Shown piece by piece: positions 1-7,199 of a stretch of DNA of 14,674 bases. The notes below the pieces were generated by a model. The model saw only the letters and a program-made list of their open reading frames with translations, had not been told where the DNA came from and ran no database searches. Origin of the DNA: RGIG9079 sp964567845 (GTDB lineage: Bacteria; Bacteroidota; Bacteroidia; Bacteroidales; Marinifilaceae); contig CAZMOG010000048.1 of assembly GCA_964567845.1 (NCBI GenBank), positions 1 to 14,674 on the forward strand, given 5' to 3'. Position numbers and translations under genes: made by a program. Numbering within the stretch: position 1 is the stretch's first letter; every line of letters starts with the position of its first letter.

Positions 1-3
1 CAA

Positions 4-11
4 CAAAGATA
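4..11 (-). promoter_or_regulatory. Bacteroidota -7 element for a gene left of the window
   Basis: On the minus strand this reads TATCTTTG, an exact match to the Bacteroidota -7 consensus TAnnTTTG. No TTTG or TTG lies at the expected distance upstream, so only the -7 half is supported. It sits just after the end of the 99-residue secreted protein and points out of the window, suggesting that a separate minus-strand gene begins beyond the left edge. Confidence 0.35.
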
Positions 12-41
12 TAGATTTTTATTTATCCCCACACCTTTTTG

Positions 42-341
42 CTACTGAGCCGATATAAGGGTAATTGTATCGTTTATTTCTCCCAAAGAGAATAAGGTAT
101 CGCGATAAAAAGAGGTTTTTATCCAAATAGTATCATTTGCATTATATTTCAGTGAATCCAGCAATAATATTCCCCTATCATCAATTTTAATATGGTCAAA
201 ATTTTCAGAAATGAAAACGGAGAGATTGGTTACAGGTCTCTTTCCTTCATCTATCACAACTATTTTTCTTGTCTGACCATTTGCTCCTATCGCTATACCA
301 AATATAGTGAGAATGGTAAAAATCAAGTTCAGTTTATTCAT
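42..341 (-). CDS. small secreted protein with a carboxypeptidase-regulatory-like beta domain
   Basis: Short exported protein of 99 residues; no specific function recognised. Residues 1-22 form a signal peptide (MNKLN, then a hydrophobic stretch ending in GANG) with a likely cut before QTRK. The mature part, about 77 residues, has alternating hydrophobic residues and a layout like the carboxypeptidase regulatory-like fold: a VVIDEGKRPV opening (28-37), an SVFISE strand, a KIDDRG turn near 52-57, then two further strands. That fold often caps SusC or adhesin proteins, but here it stands alone. The start codon lies inside the end of the upstream lipoprotein gene, which supports both the start and coupled translation. 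There is no lipobox, so a periplasmic location is inferred. The domain assignment is by eye and weak; the signal peptide is clear. Confidence 0.6.
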   Translation of the reverse strand: MNKLNLIFTILTIFGIAIGANGQTRKIVVIDEGKRPVTNLSVFISENFDHIKIDDRGILLLDSLKYNANDTIWIKTSFYRDTLFSLGEINDTITLISAQ

Positions 342-1485
342 TTGGAATTCTAAATTTTAGTAATTGATAACATTCATTCTCTATATCGGCAGGTAGAGCA
401 GCGTAGAATGTTCCATTTATCTCGCCAATGACATACGCCTCTTGAGTTGTTTGAATATCACCAATAAGATTCTTATCATGATATATTTGTATTCCATAAT
501 TATCCTGGCCTTCAGATTTATATGTTCTAAAAATATAGTTGCCAACTACACTTAAATGTGAGTAATAACCATAGCTTTTTCTCTGTTGCTTTCTTTTATC
601 TTGAAACTCTTCGTATGTATAGGTTTCTGGATAATTATCTTTGATATTCTTTGATGAATATCCAAATGTATTTGTTACTTCTCCATCCTTGTTATAGCAA
701 TAAATAAGAGAATCGGCATTAAATGAAACAATTAATTCCTCTTTGAATTTGTCGAACGAATATATAGAAAAGACAGGAATGTTTTTAGTGCTGTATATGT
801 GAGGATAATGGCCAAAAAGTTTTAATGTTGAAAAATTCTCTTTATCTATCTCCATAAAAATATATGAGTCTCTCCAGAATGATTCAGCCTGTGCATTTAT
901 GTAGAATCCATTATATTTGATATGCTCAGTAACAACAGGTAATATCAGGGCATCATTGTATATTAATAAATCCCTTGTATCAAAATTATACTCATACATT
1001 TGAGCAACATTGACATCAGGATTATTGAGCAGATTATTCCAGTCTGAGTTTGAATACGGTATGTCATGCAACATTTCAACAGGTTGCTTCTCTCTATAGA
1101 AACTATTATTATAGCAATGAATACGCCATGAGAAATCTATACTATACATAGAGGTGTCGTGAAATGTGACTGTGACGAAAGGGCTTGTCCATTCGTTTGC
1201 AGCCCTACCATGTTTAATTCTGTTGTCTATGTAATTTCCAAGTGTGTCGAATTCCAATAGGGCAGTAACAATATAGTCATTGTAGAATAATCGGTTATTG
1301 TTTATGACCCACTCTCCGCTGAGCGAGGGTTCATCACTTTCTATTATTAATGTGTCAAACTGCAATTTGTTGAAGTAAATATCTCTGTCACCCTGATGTG
1401 GGTAAATCCCGACTGAATCTTTGTTACATCCGATGGTGGAATATAGTAATAGCACACCGATGATACTATAATGTAGAGTTTTCAT
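334..1485 (-). CDS. lipoprotein, probable 6-bladed beta-propeller type
   Basis: Predicted outer-membrane or periplasmic lipoprotein of 383 residues from the start chosen here. An in-frame ATG at 1518 would add 11 residues, but it lies inside the -7 promoter element, and the later ATG gives a clean signal: MKTLHYS, a hydrophobic core, then a lipobox ending at Cys20 (STIGC). The mature protein has many short aromatic-rich strands with repeated 'FD..GN' and 'Y.KDGE' turns. It carries HGRAANEW at 92-99, which resembles the GRGPGE turn of Bacteroidota 6-bladed propeller (BF3164-like) lipoproteins, one of which is encoded at 11277-12470. This example is divergent and could belong to a related DUF family such as DUF4221. 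The stop overlaps the start of the 99-residue secreted protein by 8 bp, so the two are co-transcribed and probably coupled. Ligand and role are unknown. Confidence 0.65.
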   Translation of the reverse strand: MKTLHYSIIGVLLLYSTIGCNKDSVGIYPHQGDRDIYFNKLQFDTLIIESDEPSLSGEWVINNNRLFYNDYIVTALLEFDTLGNYIDNRIKHGRAANEWTSPFVTVTFHDTSMYSIDFSWRIHCYNNSFYREKQPVEMLHDIPYSNSDWNNLLNNPDVNVAQMYEYNFDTRDLLIYNDALILPVVTEHIKYNGFYINAQAESFWRDSYIFMEIDKENFSTLKLFGHYPHIYSTKNIPVFSIYSFDKFKEELIVSFNADSLIYCYNKDGEVTNTFGYSSKNIKDNYPETYTYEEFQDKRKQQRKSYGYYSHLSVVGNYIFRTYKSEGQDNYGIQIYHDKNLIGDIQTTQEAYVIGEINGTFYAALPADIENECYQLLKFRIPNE

Positions 1486-1515
1486 GTTATATATTGTTTG
1501 AAACTTCTTGGTGTG

Positions 1516-1523
1516 CAAATTTA
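1516..1523 (-). promoter_or_regulatory. -7 promoter element of the lipoprotein/secreted-protein pair
   Basis: The minus strand reads TAAATTTG, matching TAnnTTTG. It lies 30 bp upstream of the ATG at 1485, a normal leader length. The nearest good TTTG upstream is 23 bp away, longer than the usual 19-21, and lies within the stem of the rnf terminator. The element overlaps the alternative ATG at 1518, which argues against that longer start. Confidence 0.5.
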
Positions 1524-1538
1524 CAAAAAATTATTTAC

Positions 1539-1569
1539 AAAAAAACCAAATCACATTGACGTGATTTGG
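1539..1569 (-). terminator. Rho-independent terminator of the rnf operon
   Basis: On the minus strand, 28 bp after the rnfA stop, CCAAATCAC and GTGATTTGG form a perfect 9-bp stem with a 6-nt loop, directly followed by a run of seven T. This is a textbook intrinsic terminator for the rnf transcript. On the plus strand no long T run follows the stem, so it works in one direction. Confidence 0.9.
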
Positions 1570-1597
1570 CTCTTTTAAAATATAGGATACTATATCT

Positions 1598-2170
1598 TTA
1601 GCAAATTCCCTGGAAGCCCATAAAGGCTAATGCCAACAAACCTGCAGTTACCAATGCGATAGGGGTTCCCTGCATTCCCTTTGGAATACGAACCAACTCC
1701 AATTGTTCGCGGATTCCGGCAAAAATTGTCAATGCCAAACCGAAACCAATAGCAATAGCACCAGAATATACTACAGACTCAAGCAATGTGAAATCCTTCT
1801 GGATTACCTGGATAGCAACTCCCAATACGCAGCAGTTGGTGGTAATCAATGGAAGAAATACTCCCAATGCCTGGTAAAGTGATGGGCTAACTTTTTTAAG
1901 GATAATCTCAACCATCTGTACAAGGGCAGCAATAACCAAGATAAATACAATGGTCTGCATAAAGCCAATGTTGAATGGATCAAGGATTGACTTCTGGATG
2001 AGATATGTAACAATAGTTGACAGGATAATTACGAATGTAACAGCTCCGGTCATACCTATTGCTGTAGATATCTTTTTAGAAACTCCCAAGAATGGGCAGA
2101 TTCCCAAGAATTGTGACAGTACTACGTTATTAACAAATACCGCTGCAATGAAAAGTAAAATATACTCCAT
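1598..2170 (-). CDS. rnfA: Rnf complex integral membrane subunit RnfA
   Basis: Membrane subunit of the Rnf ferredoxin:NAD+ oxidoreductase, 190 residues, near the 193 of E. coli RsxA. About six hydrophobic segments fit the known fold. Two conserved half-helix motifs are present: SQFLGICPFLGV with Cys25, and ITTNCCVLGVA with Cys113 and Cys114. In the family these cysteines, with the matching pair in RnfE, hold a 2Fe-2S cluster in the middle of the membrane that passes electrons across the bilayer. A conserved GIREQLE loop follows near residues 153-159. It is the last gene of the operon: the stop is close to a strong terminator, and the start is 20 bp after the rnfE stop. The inverted similarity to RnfE is visible. 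Identification is firm. Confidence 0.97.
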   Translation of the reverse strand: MEYILLFIAAVFVNNVVLSQFLGICPFLGVSKKISTAIGMTGAVTFVIILSTIVTYLIQKSILDPFNIGFMQTIVFILVIAALVQMVEIILKKVSPSLYQALGVFLPLITTNCCVLGVAIQVIQKDFTLLESVVYSGAIAIGFGLALTIFAGIREQLELVRIPKGMQGTPIALVTAGLLALAFMGFQGIC

Positions 2171-2190
2171 AGTTCAATAGTTTTAGCTGT

Positions 2191-2775
2191 TTATACTTTT
2201 CTTATACGGTTAACAATTGCAATCAAGTATCCCAATACAATGAATGCTCCAGGAGCCAATACGAATACAAGTGTTCCATACTCCTCGGGGTAAATTGTAT
2301 ATCCGAATACTTTACCACTACCAAGTAGCTCTCTGATTGATCCAAGAAGTGTCAAAGCAAATGTAAATCCAAGTCCGATACCGACTCCGTCGCACGCAGA
2401 GTCGATAGCGTTGTTTTTACATGCGTATGCCTCAGCACGTCCAAGTACAATACAGTTTACTACAATCAATGGAATAAACAATCCCAAAGCATCGTTCAAT
2501 GCAGGAAGATAAGCCTGCATCAATAGCTGAACAATGGTTACGAATGCAGCAATAACAACAATGAACGATGGGATTCTGATTTTATCCGGAATCAATCCTG
2601 CGATAAGTGATATTGCAAGGTTTGACATAATCAACACGAATGTAGTTGCCAATCCCATTCCCAATCCGTTAGTTGCAGAGCTGGTTACCGCCAATGTTGG
2701 ACACATTCCCAACACCAACACAAAGGTCGGATTCTCCTTGATCAGACCATTAAGTATGATACCTAATTTACTCAT
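2191..2775 (-). CDS. rnfE: Rnf complex integral membrane subunit RnfE
   Basis: Homologue and partner of RnfA, 194 residues with about six transmembrane segments. Diagnostic motifs are KENPTFVLVLGMCPTLAV with Cys25 and PLIVVNCIVLGRAEA with Cys108; these are the RnfE ligands for the 2Fe-2S cluster shared with RnfA. GSIRELLGSGKVFG near 145-158 is also typical. E. coli RsxE is longer (about 230 residues), but lengths near 195-205 are normal in anaerobes. The gene lies 12 bp after rnfG and 20 bp before rnfA, in the standard G-E-A order. The NqrD subunit of Na+-NQR is related, but the presence of rnfB and rnfC and the absence of nqrA and nqrF in this operon settle it as Rnf. Confidence 0.96.
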   Translation of the reverse strand: MSKLGIILNGLIKENPTFVLVLGMCPTLAVTSSATNGLGMGLATTFVLIMSNLAISLIAGLIPDKIRIPSFIVVIAAFVTIVQLLMQAYLPALNDALGLFIPLIVVNCIVLGRAEAYACKNNAIDSACDGVGIGLGFTFALTLLGSIRELLGSGKVFGYTIYPEEYGTLVFVLAPGAFIVLGYLIAIVNRIRKV

Positions 2776-2787
2776 TTTCTTACTCTT

Positions 2788-3429
2788 TTATTGTTCAACC
2801 TGCTCATTGTTCTGTGTTTCGGTAGCTGTTTCGTTGGTTGGGGTAGCTCCACTCCATGCGCTTACGCCGCCAAGAGCTTGTGCTGCACGATTAATGGCAT
2901 CGCAGAACGCACGAGATGAGATTGTAGCAGCGGTGATGGCATCAATCTCTCCACCATCTTTCTTAACAGCAATTCCCTTATCTCCCGGTGTCATACCAAT
3001 AATGTTTCCTTTACCACCTTCTGTAAACCAATCTACCATCTTTGTTCCCAATCCCGGAGTCTCTCCCTGTGCCAAAACAGAGTATCCGGTAATTGCTCCC
3101 TTAGTGTCGAAACCAACCATAATGCTGATGAAGCCGTTAAAACCGGAGTTTGTGAAACTCTTTACTGCAGTTCCAACAATCTCTTCGCCCTTCTTTGCAT
3201 AGAATACCTCAACGGTATCTGCACCTACGGCAACCATCTCCGAGGTTGTCTCTGTGAATTCAACAGGTATTACATCTCTAATAGCATCTGCCTGTTTCTG
3301 AGCATTAGCTTGTGCAATTGTATCTTCGGTAAGTGAATATACATATCCCACAGCTGCTGCGGCAATAAGTGTTATGGTGAATAACACTACCACCATATTT
3401 ACAAAACTTGATTCAACTTTCTTTCCCAT
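2788..3429 (-). CDS. rnfG: Rnf complex FMN-binding subunit RnfG
   Basis: Flavoprotein subunit with one N-terminal membrane anchor (about residues 9-32) and a periplasmic FMN-binding domain, 213 residues. In this family FMN is joined by a phosphoester bond to a threonine by the flavin transferase ApbE. The site here is DAITAATISS at 163-172, so Thr169 is the expected attachment point; the usual motif is S/T-G-A-T, and this copy has alanine instead of glycine at 167. GETPGLGTKM at 122-131 is the conserved loop near the flavin. The last 20 residues are a Thr/Glu/Gln-rich tail that looks disordered. The gene lies 25 bp after rnfD and 12 bp before rnfE. NqrC is the homologue in Na+-NQR, but the gene context makes this RnfG. 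No ApbE gene is in the window. Confidence 0.95.
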   Translation of the reverse strand: MGKKVESSFVNMVVVLFTITLIAAAAVGYVYSLTEDTIAQANAQKQADAIRDVIPVEFTETTSEMVAVGADTVEVFYAKKGEEIVGTAVKSFTNSGFNGFISIMVGFDTKGAITGYSVLAQGETPGLGTKMVDWFTEGGKGNIIGMTPGDKGIAVKKDGGEIDAITAATISSRAFCDAINRAAQALGGVSAWSGATPTNETATETQNNEQVEQ

Positions 3430-3454
3430 TTTCTTTCTATTTACAGGTCAGACA

Positions 3455-4435
3455 TTATGCAAAACGCTCAGGTTTGCAGTAGCGGTTGATCAATGGTGTA
3501 ACTGCGTTCATTATCAAGATAGCGAATGACATTCCCTCGGGGAATGCTCCGAAATCACGGATAATGACAGTCAACAATCCAATACCAACTCCGTAAATCA
3601 ACATTCCCTTCTTGCTCATTGGCGATGTTACATAGTCGGTAGCCATGAAGATAGCTCCCAACAACAAACCACCACTCAATATGTGGAATATTGGAGACAC
3701 ATACTGCTCAGGATTGCACAAATACAAAATTCCAGAGAAGATGAATACAGTTGCAATGATTGATACCGGAATATGCCATGTGATGATTCTCTTGATAAGC
3801 ATCCAAGCTAATCCAAGAATCAAGGCTAATGCAGCAACCTCACCTAAACTACCTCCCATGTTTCCAAGCAACATGTCGTTGATTTGTGGAAGTGATGCCT
3901 GAAGCTCAGAGATTGATTTGCCGCCCATCAACCCCTCTTTCAATACGCTAAGGGCTGTTGCTCCGGTCTCGGCATCAACATATTGTGTGTCAAATCCCAT
4001 AGGCTTAGGCCATGTGGTCATCTGTACGGGGAACGAAATCAACAAGAATACACGTCCCACCAATGCAGGGTTGAAAATGTTACATCCCAAACCTCCAAAG
4101 GTCATTTTTCCAATTCCTATTGCTACCAAAGCACCAATCATAATAATCCATATAGGAAGATTTGAAGGAACGTTGAATGCCAACAATACTCCGGTAAGAA
4201 TAGCAGAACCATCGCAAATAGTCGGCTTTTGCTTCAAAAGGAACTTTTGAATAAGGTACTCGAAAAGTACGCAAGCAATAACCGATGTAAGTGTTACGAT
4301 AAGTGAACTTACGCCAAAGAAGATTACCGAGCAGATAAATGCCGGAATCAGTGCTATCAATACTCCGTACATGTTCTTTTCAACGGTATCTTTACCGTGA
4401 ACATGTGGAGATGGCGCTACATATAATTGCTTCAT
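3455..4435 (-). CDS. rnfD: Rnf complex membrane flavoprotein subunit RnfD
   Basis: Polytopic membrane subunit of 326 residues with about nine to ten hydrophobic helices, believed to be part of the ion-translocating core together with RnfA and RnfE. Covalent FMN attachment is expected at Thr160 in the exact motif TGAT (157-160), in a periplasmic loop between hydrophobic segments. Other family signatures are DGSAILTGVLLAFN (75-88), FNPALVGRVF (121-130), ATDYVTSPMS (265-274) and the C-terminal MNAVTPLINRY. The N-terminal APSPHVH segment is typical of RnfD and helps fix the start. It is 21 bp after rnfC and 25 bp before rnfG. NqrB is the Na+-NQR counterpart but has a longer N-terminus. Confidence 0.96.
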   Translation of the reverse strand: MKQLYVAPSPHVHGKDTVEKNMYGVLIALIPAFICSVIFFGVSSLIVTLTSVIACVLFEYLIQKFLLKQKPTICDGSAILTGVLLAFNVPSNLPIWIIMIGALVAIGIGKMTFGGLGCNIFNPALVGRVFLLISFPVQMTTWPKPMGFDTQYVDAETGATALSVLKEGLMGGKSISELQASLPQINDMLLGNMGGSLGEVAALALILGLAWMLIKRIITWHIPVSIIATVFIFSGILYLCNPEQYVSPIFHILSGGLLLGAIFMATDYVTSPMSKKGMLIYGVGIGLLTVIIRDFGAFPEGMSFAILIMNAVTPLINRYCKPERFA

Positions 4436-4456
4436 ATTTTAATCTGTTTTTACTGA

Positions 4457-5788
4457 TTACTTTTTCTGACTTCTGTTGCGTATCATCGCGCCGGTCTTGC
4501 CTTTACCCAAACGGATATAGTCAAGCAATGGACGATTTGCAGGACATGTGTACATACAGCATCCGCACTCGATACAATCCATAACTTTCTCTTGCTCCAA
4601 ACGCTCCAAATCGCATGTCATTTCAGTGATGGTTGCCAACAAATATGGCTCCAATCCCATAGGACATGCGCTAACGCACTTGGCACACTTGATACATGGG
4701 CGCATCTCTCCGCGAACAGACTTAGTCTCTGGCAGGATCAAAACTCCACTTGTACCCTTCATAACAGGAGAGTCAAGGTTGATCATGGTTCTACCCATCA
4801 TAGGACCACCTCCGATTACCTTACCGGTATCCTCGGGAAGACCGCCAGCAGCTTCGATAAGTTTAGAGATAGGTGTTCCAACGCGGCACAAGAAGTTACC
4901 AGGGTTCTTCAAAGACTCTCCGGTAACGGTAACTACTCTCTCAACAAGAGGTTTGCGCAACATTACAGCCTCGTAAACAGCATAAATTGTTCCGATATTC
5001 TGCACAACAGCTCCTACAGCTATTGGAAGTGCTCCCGATGGTACTGAACGTCCGATTGTTGCTTTGATAAGCTGCTTCTCACCACCCTGTGGGTAACGAA
5101 CCTTTAAAGGACAAACCTCGATACCCATTGTTGTTGTTGCTGCTTGCATCTTTGCAATAGCATCGGGCTTGTTGTTCTCGATACCAATGATAGCCTTCTC
5201 AACACCGATAGCCTTCATTACCAATTTAACTCCGGCTACAATCTCGTTGGTCTTTTCAAGCATCAAACGGTGGTCTGCAGTAAGATATGGTTCACACTCA
5301 ACACCGTTAATAATAAGATACTCAGCTTTACTTCCCGGTGGAGGTGAAAGTTTTACCTGGGTTGGGAATGTAGCTCCTCCCATGCCTACTATTCCTGCGT
5401 CGGCAATCGCTTTGATTATCTCATCTTTTGTGAATTCGTCAAGATTCTTTGTGGTCTTTACAACCTCGTCTGCCCACTCGTCGCCCTCAACCTGAATTGT
5501 AATTGCAGGCTTAAGAACTCCTGCAGCATCTTTAACAGGAGCAACCTCAAGAACTGTTCCTGAAACAGAGCTATGGACATTGGCAGATACGAATCCACCT
5601 GCAGTGGCAATGATTTGTCCTGCCTTAACTTTATCGCCCTTTTGTACAATAGCTGTTGCAGGTGCTCCGATATGTTGACTGAGTGGAATTATAACCTTCT
5701 CGGGAACAGGCAATACTTGTATTGCACTACCCGCTGTGTATTTATTCTCGGGGGGATGAACTCCTCCAATTTTGAAACTCTTTAACAC
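4457..5788 (-). CDS. rnfC: Rnf complex NADH/iron-sulfur subunit RnfC
   Basis: Peripheral cytoplasmic subunit that carries the NAD(H) site and FMN, 443 residues. It begins with the typical FKIGGVHPPENK, followed by a barrel-sandwich part (about 30-105). The Rossmann-like domain, related to NuoF of complex I, has GMGGATFPTQ at 136-145 and NGVECEPYLTADHRL at 161-175, both family hallmarks for flavin and nucleotide binding. An SLBB-like region follows, then two 4Fe-4S motifs: Cys365, 368, 371, 375 and Cys405, 408, 411, 415, with an extra Cys410. The short basic tail (to 443) lacks the long Ala/Lys repeat extension of the E. coli protein. It is 26 bp after rnfB and 21 bp before rnfD. Confidence 0.97.
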   Translation of the reverse strand: MLKSFKIGGVHPPENKYTAGSAIQVLPVPEKVIIPLSQHIGAPATAIVQKGDKVKAGQIIATAGGFVSANVHSSVSGTVLEVAPVKDAAGVLKPAITIQVEGDEWADEVVKTTKNLDEFTKDEIIKAIADAGIVGMGGATFPTQVKLSPPPGSKAEYLIINGVECEPYLTADHRLMLEKTNEIVAGVKLVMKAIGVEKAIIGIENNKPDAIAKMQAATTTMGIEVCPLKVRYPQGGEKQLIKATIGRSVPSGALPIAVGAVVQNIGTIYAVYEAVMLRKPLVERVVTVTGESLKNPGNFLCRVGTPISKLIEAAGGLPEDTGKVIGGGPMMGRTMINLDSPVMKGTSGVLILPETKSVRGEMRPCIKCAKCVSACPMGLEPYLLATITEMTCDLERLEQEKVMDCIECGCCMYTCPANRPLLDYIRLGKGKTGAMIRNRSQKK

Positions 5789-5814
5789 GATATTTAGTAT
5801 TAATAGTTACACAA

Positions 5815-6726
5815 TTAATTCTCAGCTGGTTTCTCAGCAGGCTGTGCTGGAGCTACCGTTTTCTCAGGTGCTGCAGGAGCCGCCTTTGGAGCCGGTGGGG
5901 TTGGTGGCAGTGGAGCCAAGTTTACCAACTTAATGGCACCAGTAGGACAAACAGCCGCACACTTACGACACAACTTACACTTGTTGAAATCAATGTATGC
6001 AACATTGTTCTCAACCTTAATAGCGTCGAAAGCACACTCTTTAACACACTTGCTACATCCGATGCATGCTGCAGAACAAGCCTTGCGGGCAACACCGCCC
6101 TTATCCTTGTTGATACAACTAACGTATAGGCGTCTGTTCTTTGGACCCTTGTTACGAAGCTCAATAACCATCTTAGGACATGCCTTAACACATGCGCCAC
6201 AGGCTACACACTTCTCGTCATCGACAACAGGCAAGCCTGTCTCAGGGTTCATTGCAATTGCCCCAAATTGGCATGCACTTACGCAATCGCCACATCCTAG
6301 ACAACCGTATGAACAGTCGGTCTCGCCTCCATAAACCGATGCGATGATAGCACATGAACGTGCACCATCGAACTTGCTTGTGCGAGGACGGTTTGAACAA
6401 CTTCCGTTGCATCGAACAACGGCAACTTTCGGTGCTTGAGCTACAACCTCTCTACCAAGAGCTGCTGCAATCTGCTCCATAACCGGAGCTCCTCCGACAG
6501 GACACATGATCCCATCCAAAGTGTCTGCTTTAACTGCAGCTTCTGCCAATCCTCTACAACCAGGGAATCCGCAACCGCCGCAATTGGCACCCGGGAGCAA
6601 TTCGCATACTGTGTCGATTCTTGGATCCTCCTCCACATTGAACTTTTTGGCAACCAAAAAGAGGATTATGGCCGAAAGGACTCCAATGGCACATAACGAA
6701 ATGATAGTGATTAATAAGATATTCAT
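5815..6726 (-). CDS. rnfB: Rnf complex ferredoxin-accepting subunit RnfB (multi-cluster form)
   Basis: Entry point for electrons from reduced ferredoxin; 303 residues, much longer than E. coli RsxB (about 192). Residues 1-26 are one membrane anchor. The 4Fe-4S domain typical of RnfB has Cys49, 52, 57 and 75 in NCGGCGFPGC context, plus Cys41. A linker with Cys106, 110, 125 and 138 comes next. Two ferredoxin pairs then supply four C-x2-C-x2-C-x3-C motifs starting at Cys142, Cys173, Cys221 and Cys250, so at least five 4Fe-4S clusters are expected. The last 35 residues are a Pro/Ala/Lys-rich tail that looks disordered. Multi-cluster RnfB proteins are known in anaerobes, so the length fits. The gene begins 12 bp after rseC and leads the structural genes. 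Confidence 0.96.
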   Translation of the reverse strand: MNILLITIISLCAIGVLSAIILFLVAKKFNVEEDPRIDTVCELLPGANCGGCGFPGCRGLAEAAVKADTLDGIMCPVGGAPVMEQIAAALGREVVAQAPKVAVVRCNGSCSNRPRTSKFDGARSCAIIASVYGGETDCSYGCLGCGDCVSACQFGAIAMNPETGLPVVDDEKCVACGACVKACPKMVIELRNKGPKNRRLYVSCINKDKGGVARKACSAACIGCSKCVKECAFDAIKVENNVAYIDFNKCKLCRKCAAVCPTGAIKLVNLAPLPPTPPAPKAAPAAPEKTVAPAQPAEKPAEN

Positions 6727-6738
6727 AAATATAATAAT

Positions 6739-7161
6739 TTATTTACTTGCTTTGATTTTGAATGATATGCGCTTTCCGATTCTCTTCCTGTTCAGGTATA
6801 GAATGAAGAAGTATGGAACCAAAATCAGAATGGATGCCAATGCGCTAATTGTGTCGCTCCATCCTAAAATGTTTCCCGTAATCAAAATGGCGAAAATCAA
6901 AATAACCGGTAATCCGTATGCAACAATCACTGCATAATAACCTTGTGTAAGCGAGGCCTCAACACACACCACATCGCCCGGTTTTATATCAAATCCGGGG
7001 CGAGGAGCGGTAATGGTCTTAACAACCGACTCGCTCATACCACAAGTACTCTTTGCGTGACATCCAGAGCATGCGGATTTATTCTGTATATCGACATCTA
7101 CGTAGCTCTTGCCAACGGCTTTTACAATTCCGGTATGTTCGATTTTATCACCTTTAGCCAT
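6739..7161 (-). CDS. rseC: RseC/MucC-family membrane protein (SoxR-reducing system type)
   Basis: Small membrane protein of 140 residues, commonly encoded beside rnf/rsx genes. The N-terminal cytoplasmic part is beta-rich (GIVKAVGKSYVDVDI) and carries a cysteine cluster, Cys31, 34 and 40 (SACSGCHAKSTCG), which is the family signature. Two membrane helices follow at about 75-97 and 103-121, then a basic end (NRKRIGKRISFKIK). In E. coli RseC works with the Rsx complex in keeping SoxR reduced and was also linked to sigma E; in a strict anaerobe the role is more likely assembly or support of Rnf, which is inference. It ends 12 bp before rnfB and begins 37 bp after der. A -7-like element lies just ahead of its start. 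Confidence 0.88.
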   Translation of the reverse strand: MAKGDKIEHTGIVKAVGKSYVDVDIQNKSACSGCHAKSTCGMSESVVKTITAPRPGFDIKPGDVVCVEASLTQGYYAVIVAYGLPVILIFAILITGNILGWSDTISALASILILVPYFFILYLNRKRIGKRISFKIKASK

Positions 7162-7169
7162 ATCAAATG

Positions 7170-7199
7170 CAAAAGTAAGTTTTTTTAAGGAATTTCAAC
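7170..7199 (-). promoter_or_regulatory. possible internal promoter before rseC-rnfBCDGEA
   Basis: The minus strand reads TACTTTTG at 7177-7170, matching TAnnTTTG, with GTTG 18 bp upstream at 7199-7196, close to the Bacteroidota pattern and slightly short in spacing. It overlaps the der stop codon. If used, transcription would begin only about 5 nt before the rseC ATG. It could let the rnf genes be expressed apart from era and der, but chance matches are common in AT-rich gaps. Confidence 0.3.

Noticed and set aside
1486..1518. N-terminal extension of the left lipoprotein from an ATG at 1518
   Set aside because: The longer start lies within the -7 element and puts polar residues ahead of a signal peptide that is already complete from the ATG at 1485.
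1546..1569. Inverted repeat considered as an operator
   Set aside because: The T run right after the stem on the minus strand and its place after rnfA are fully explained by an intrinsic terminator.
2839..2850. SGAT at residues 193-196 of RnfG as a second flavin attachment site
   Set aside because: It lies in the disordered-looking tail outside the FMN-binding domain and lacks the surrounding motif; Thr169 is the expected site.
2534..3202. Long plus-strand open frame of 222 codons opposite rnfE and rnfG
   Set aside because: It runs antisense to two certain rnf genes, has no recognisable domain, and its Pro/Ser/Ile-rich composition is what the reverse of membrane-protein codons gives.
4548..5047. 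Two overlapping plus-strand open frames opposite rnfC
   Set aside because: Both are antisense to conserved coding sequence with intact iron-sulfur motifs; no promoter or family resemblance supports them.
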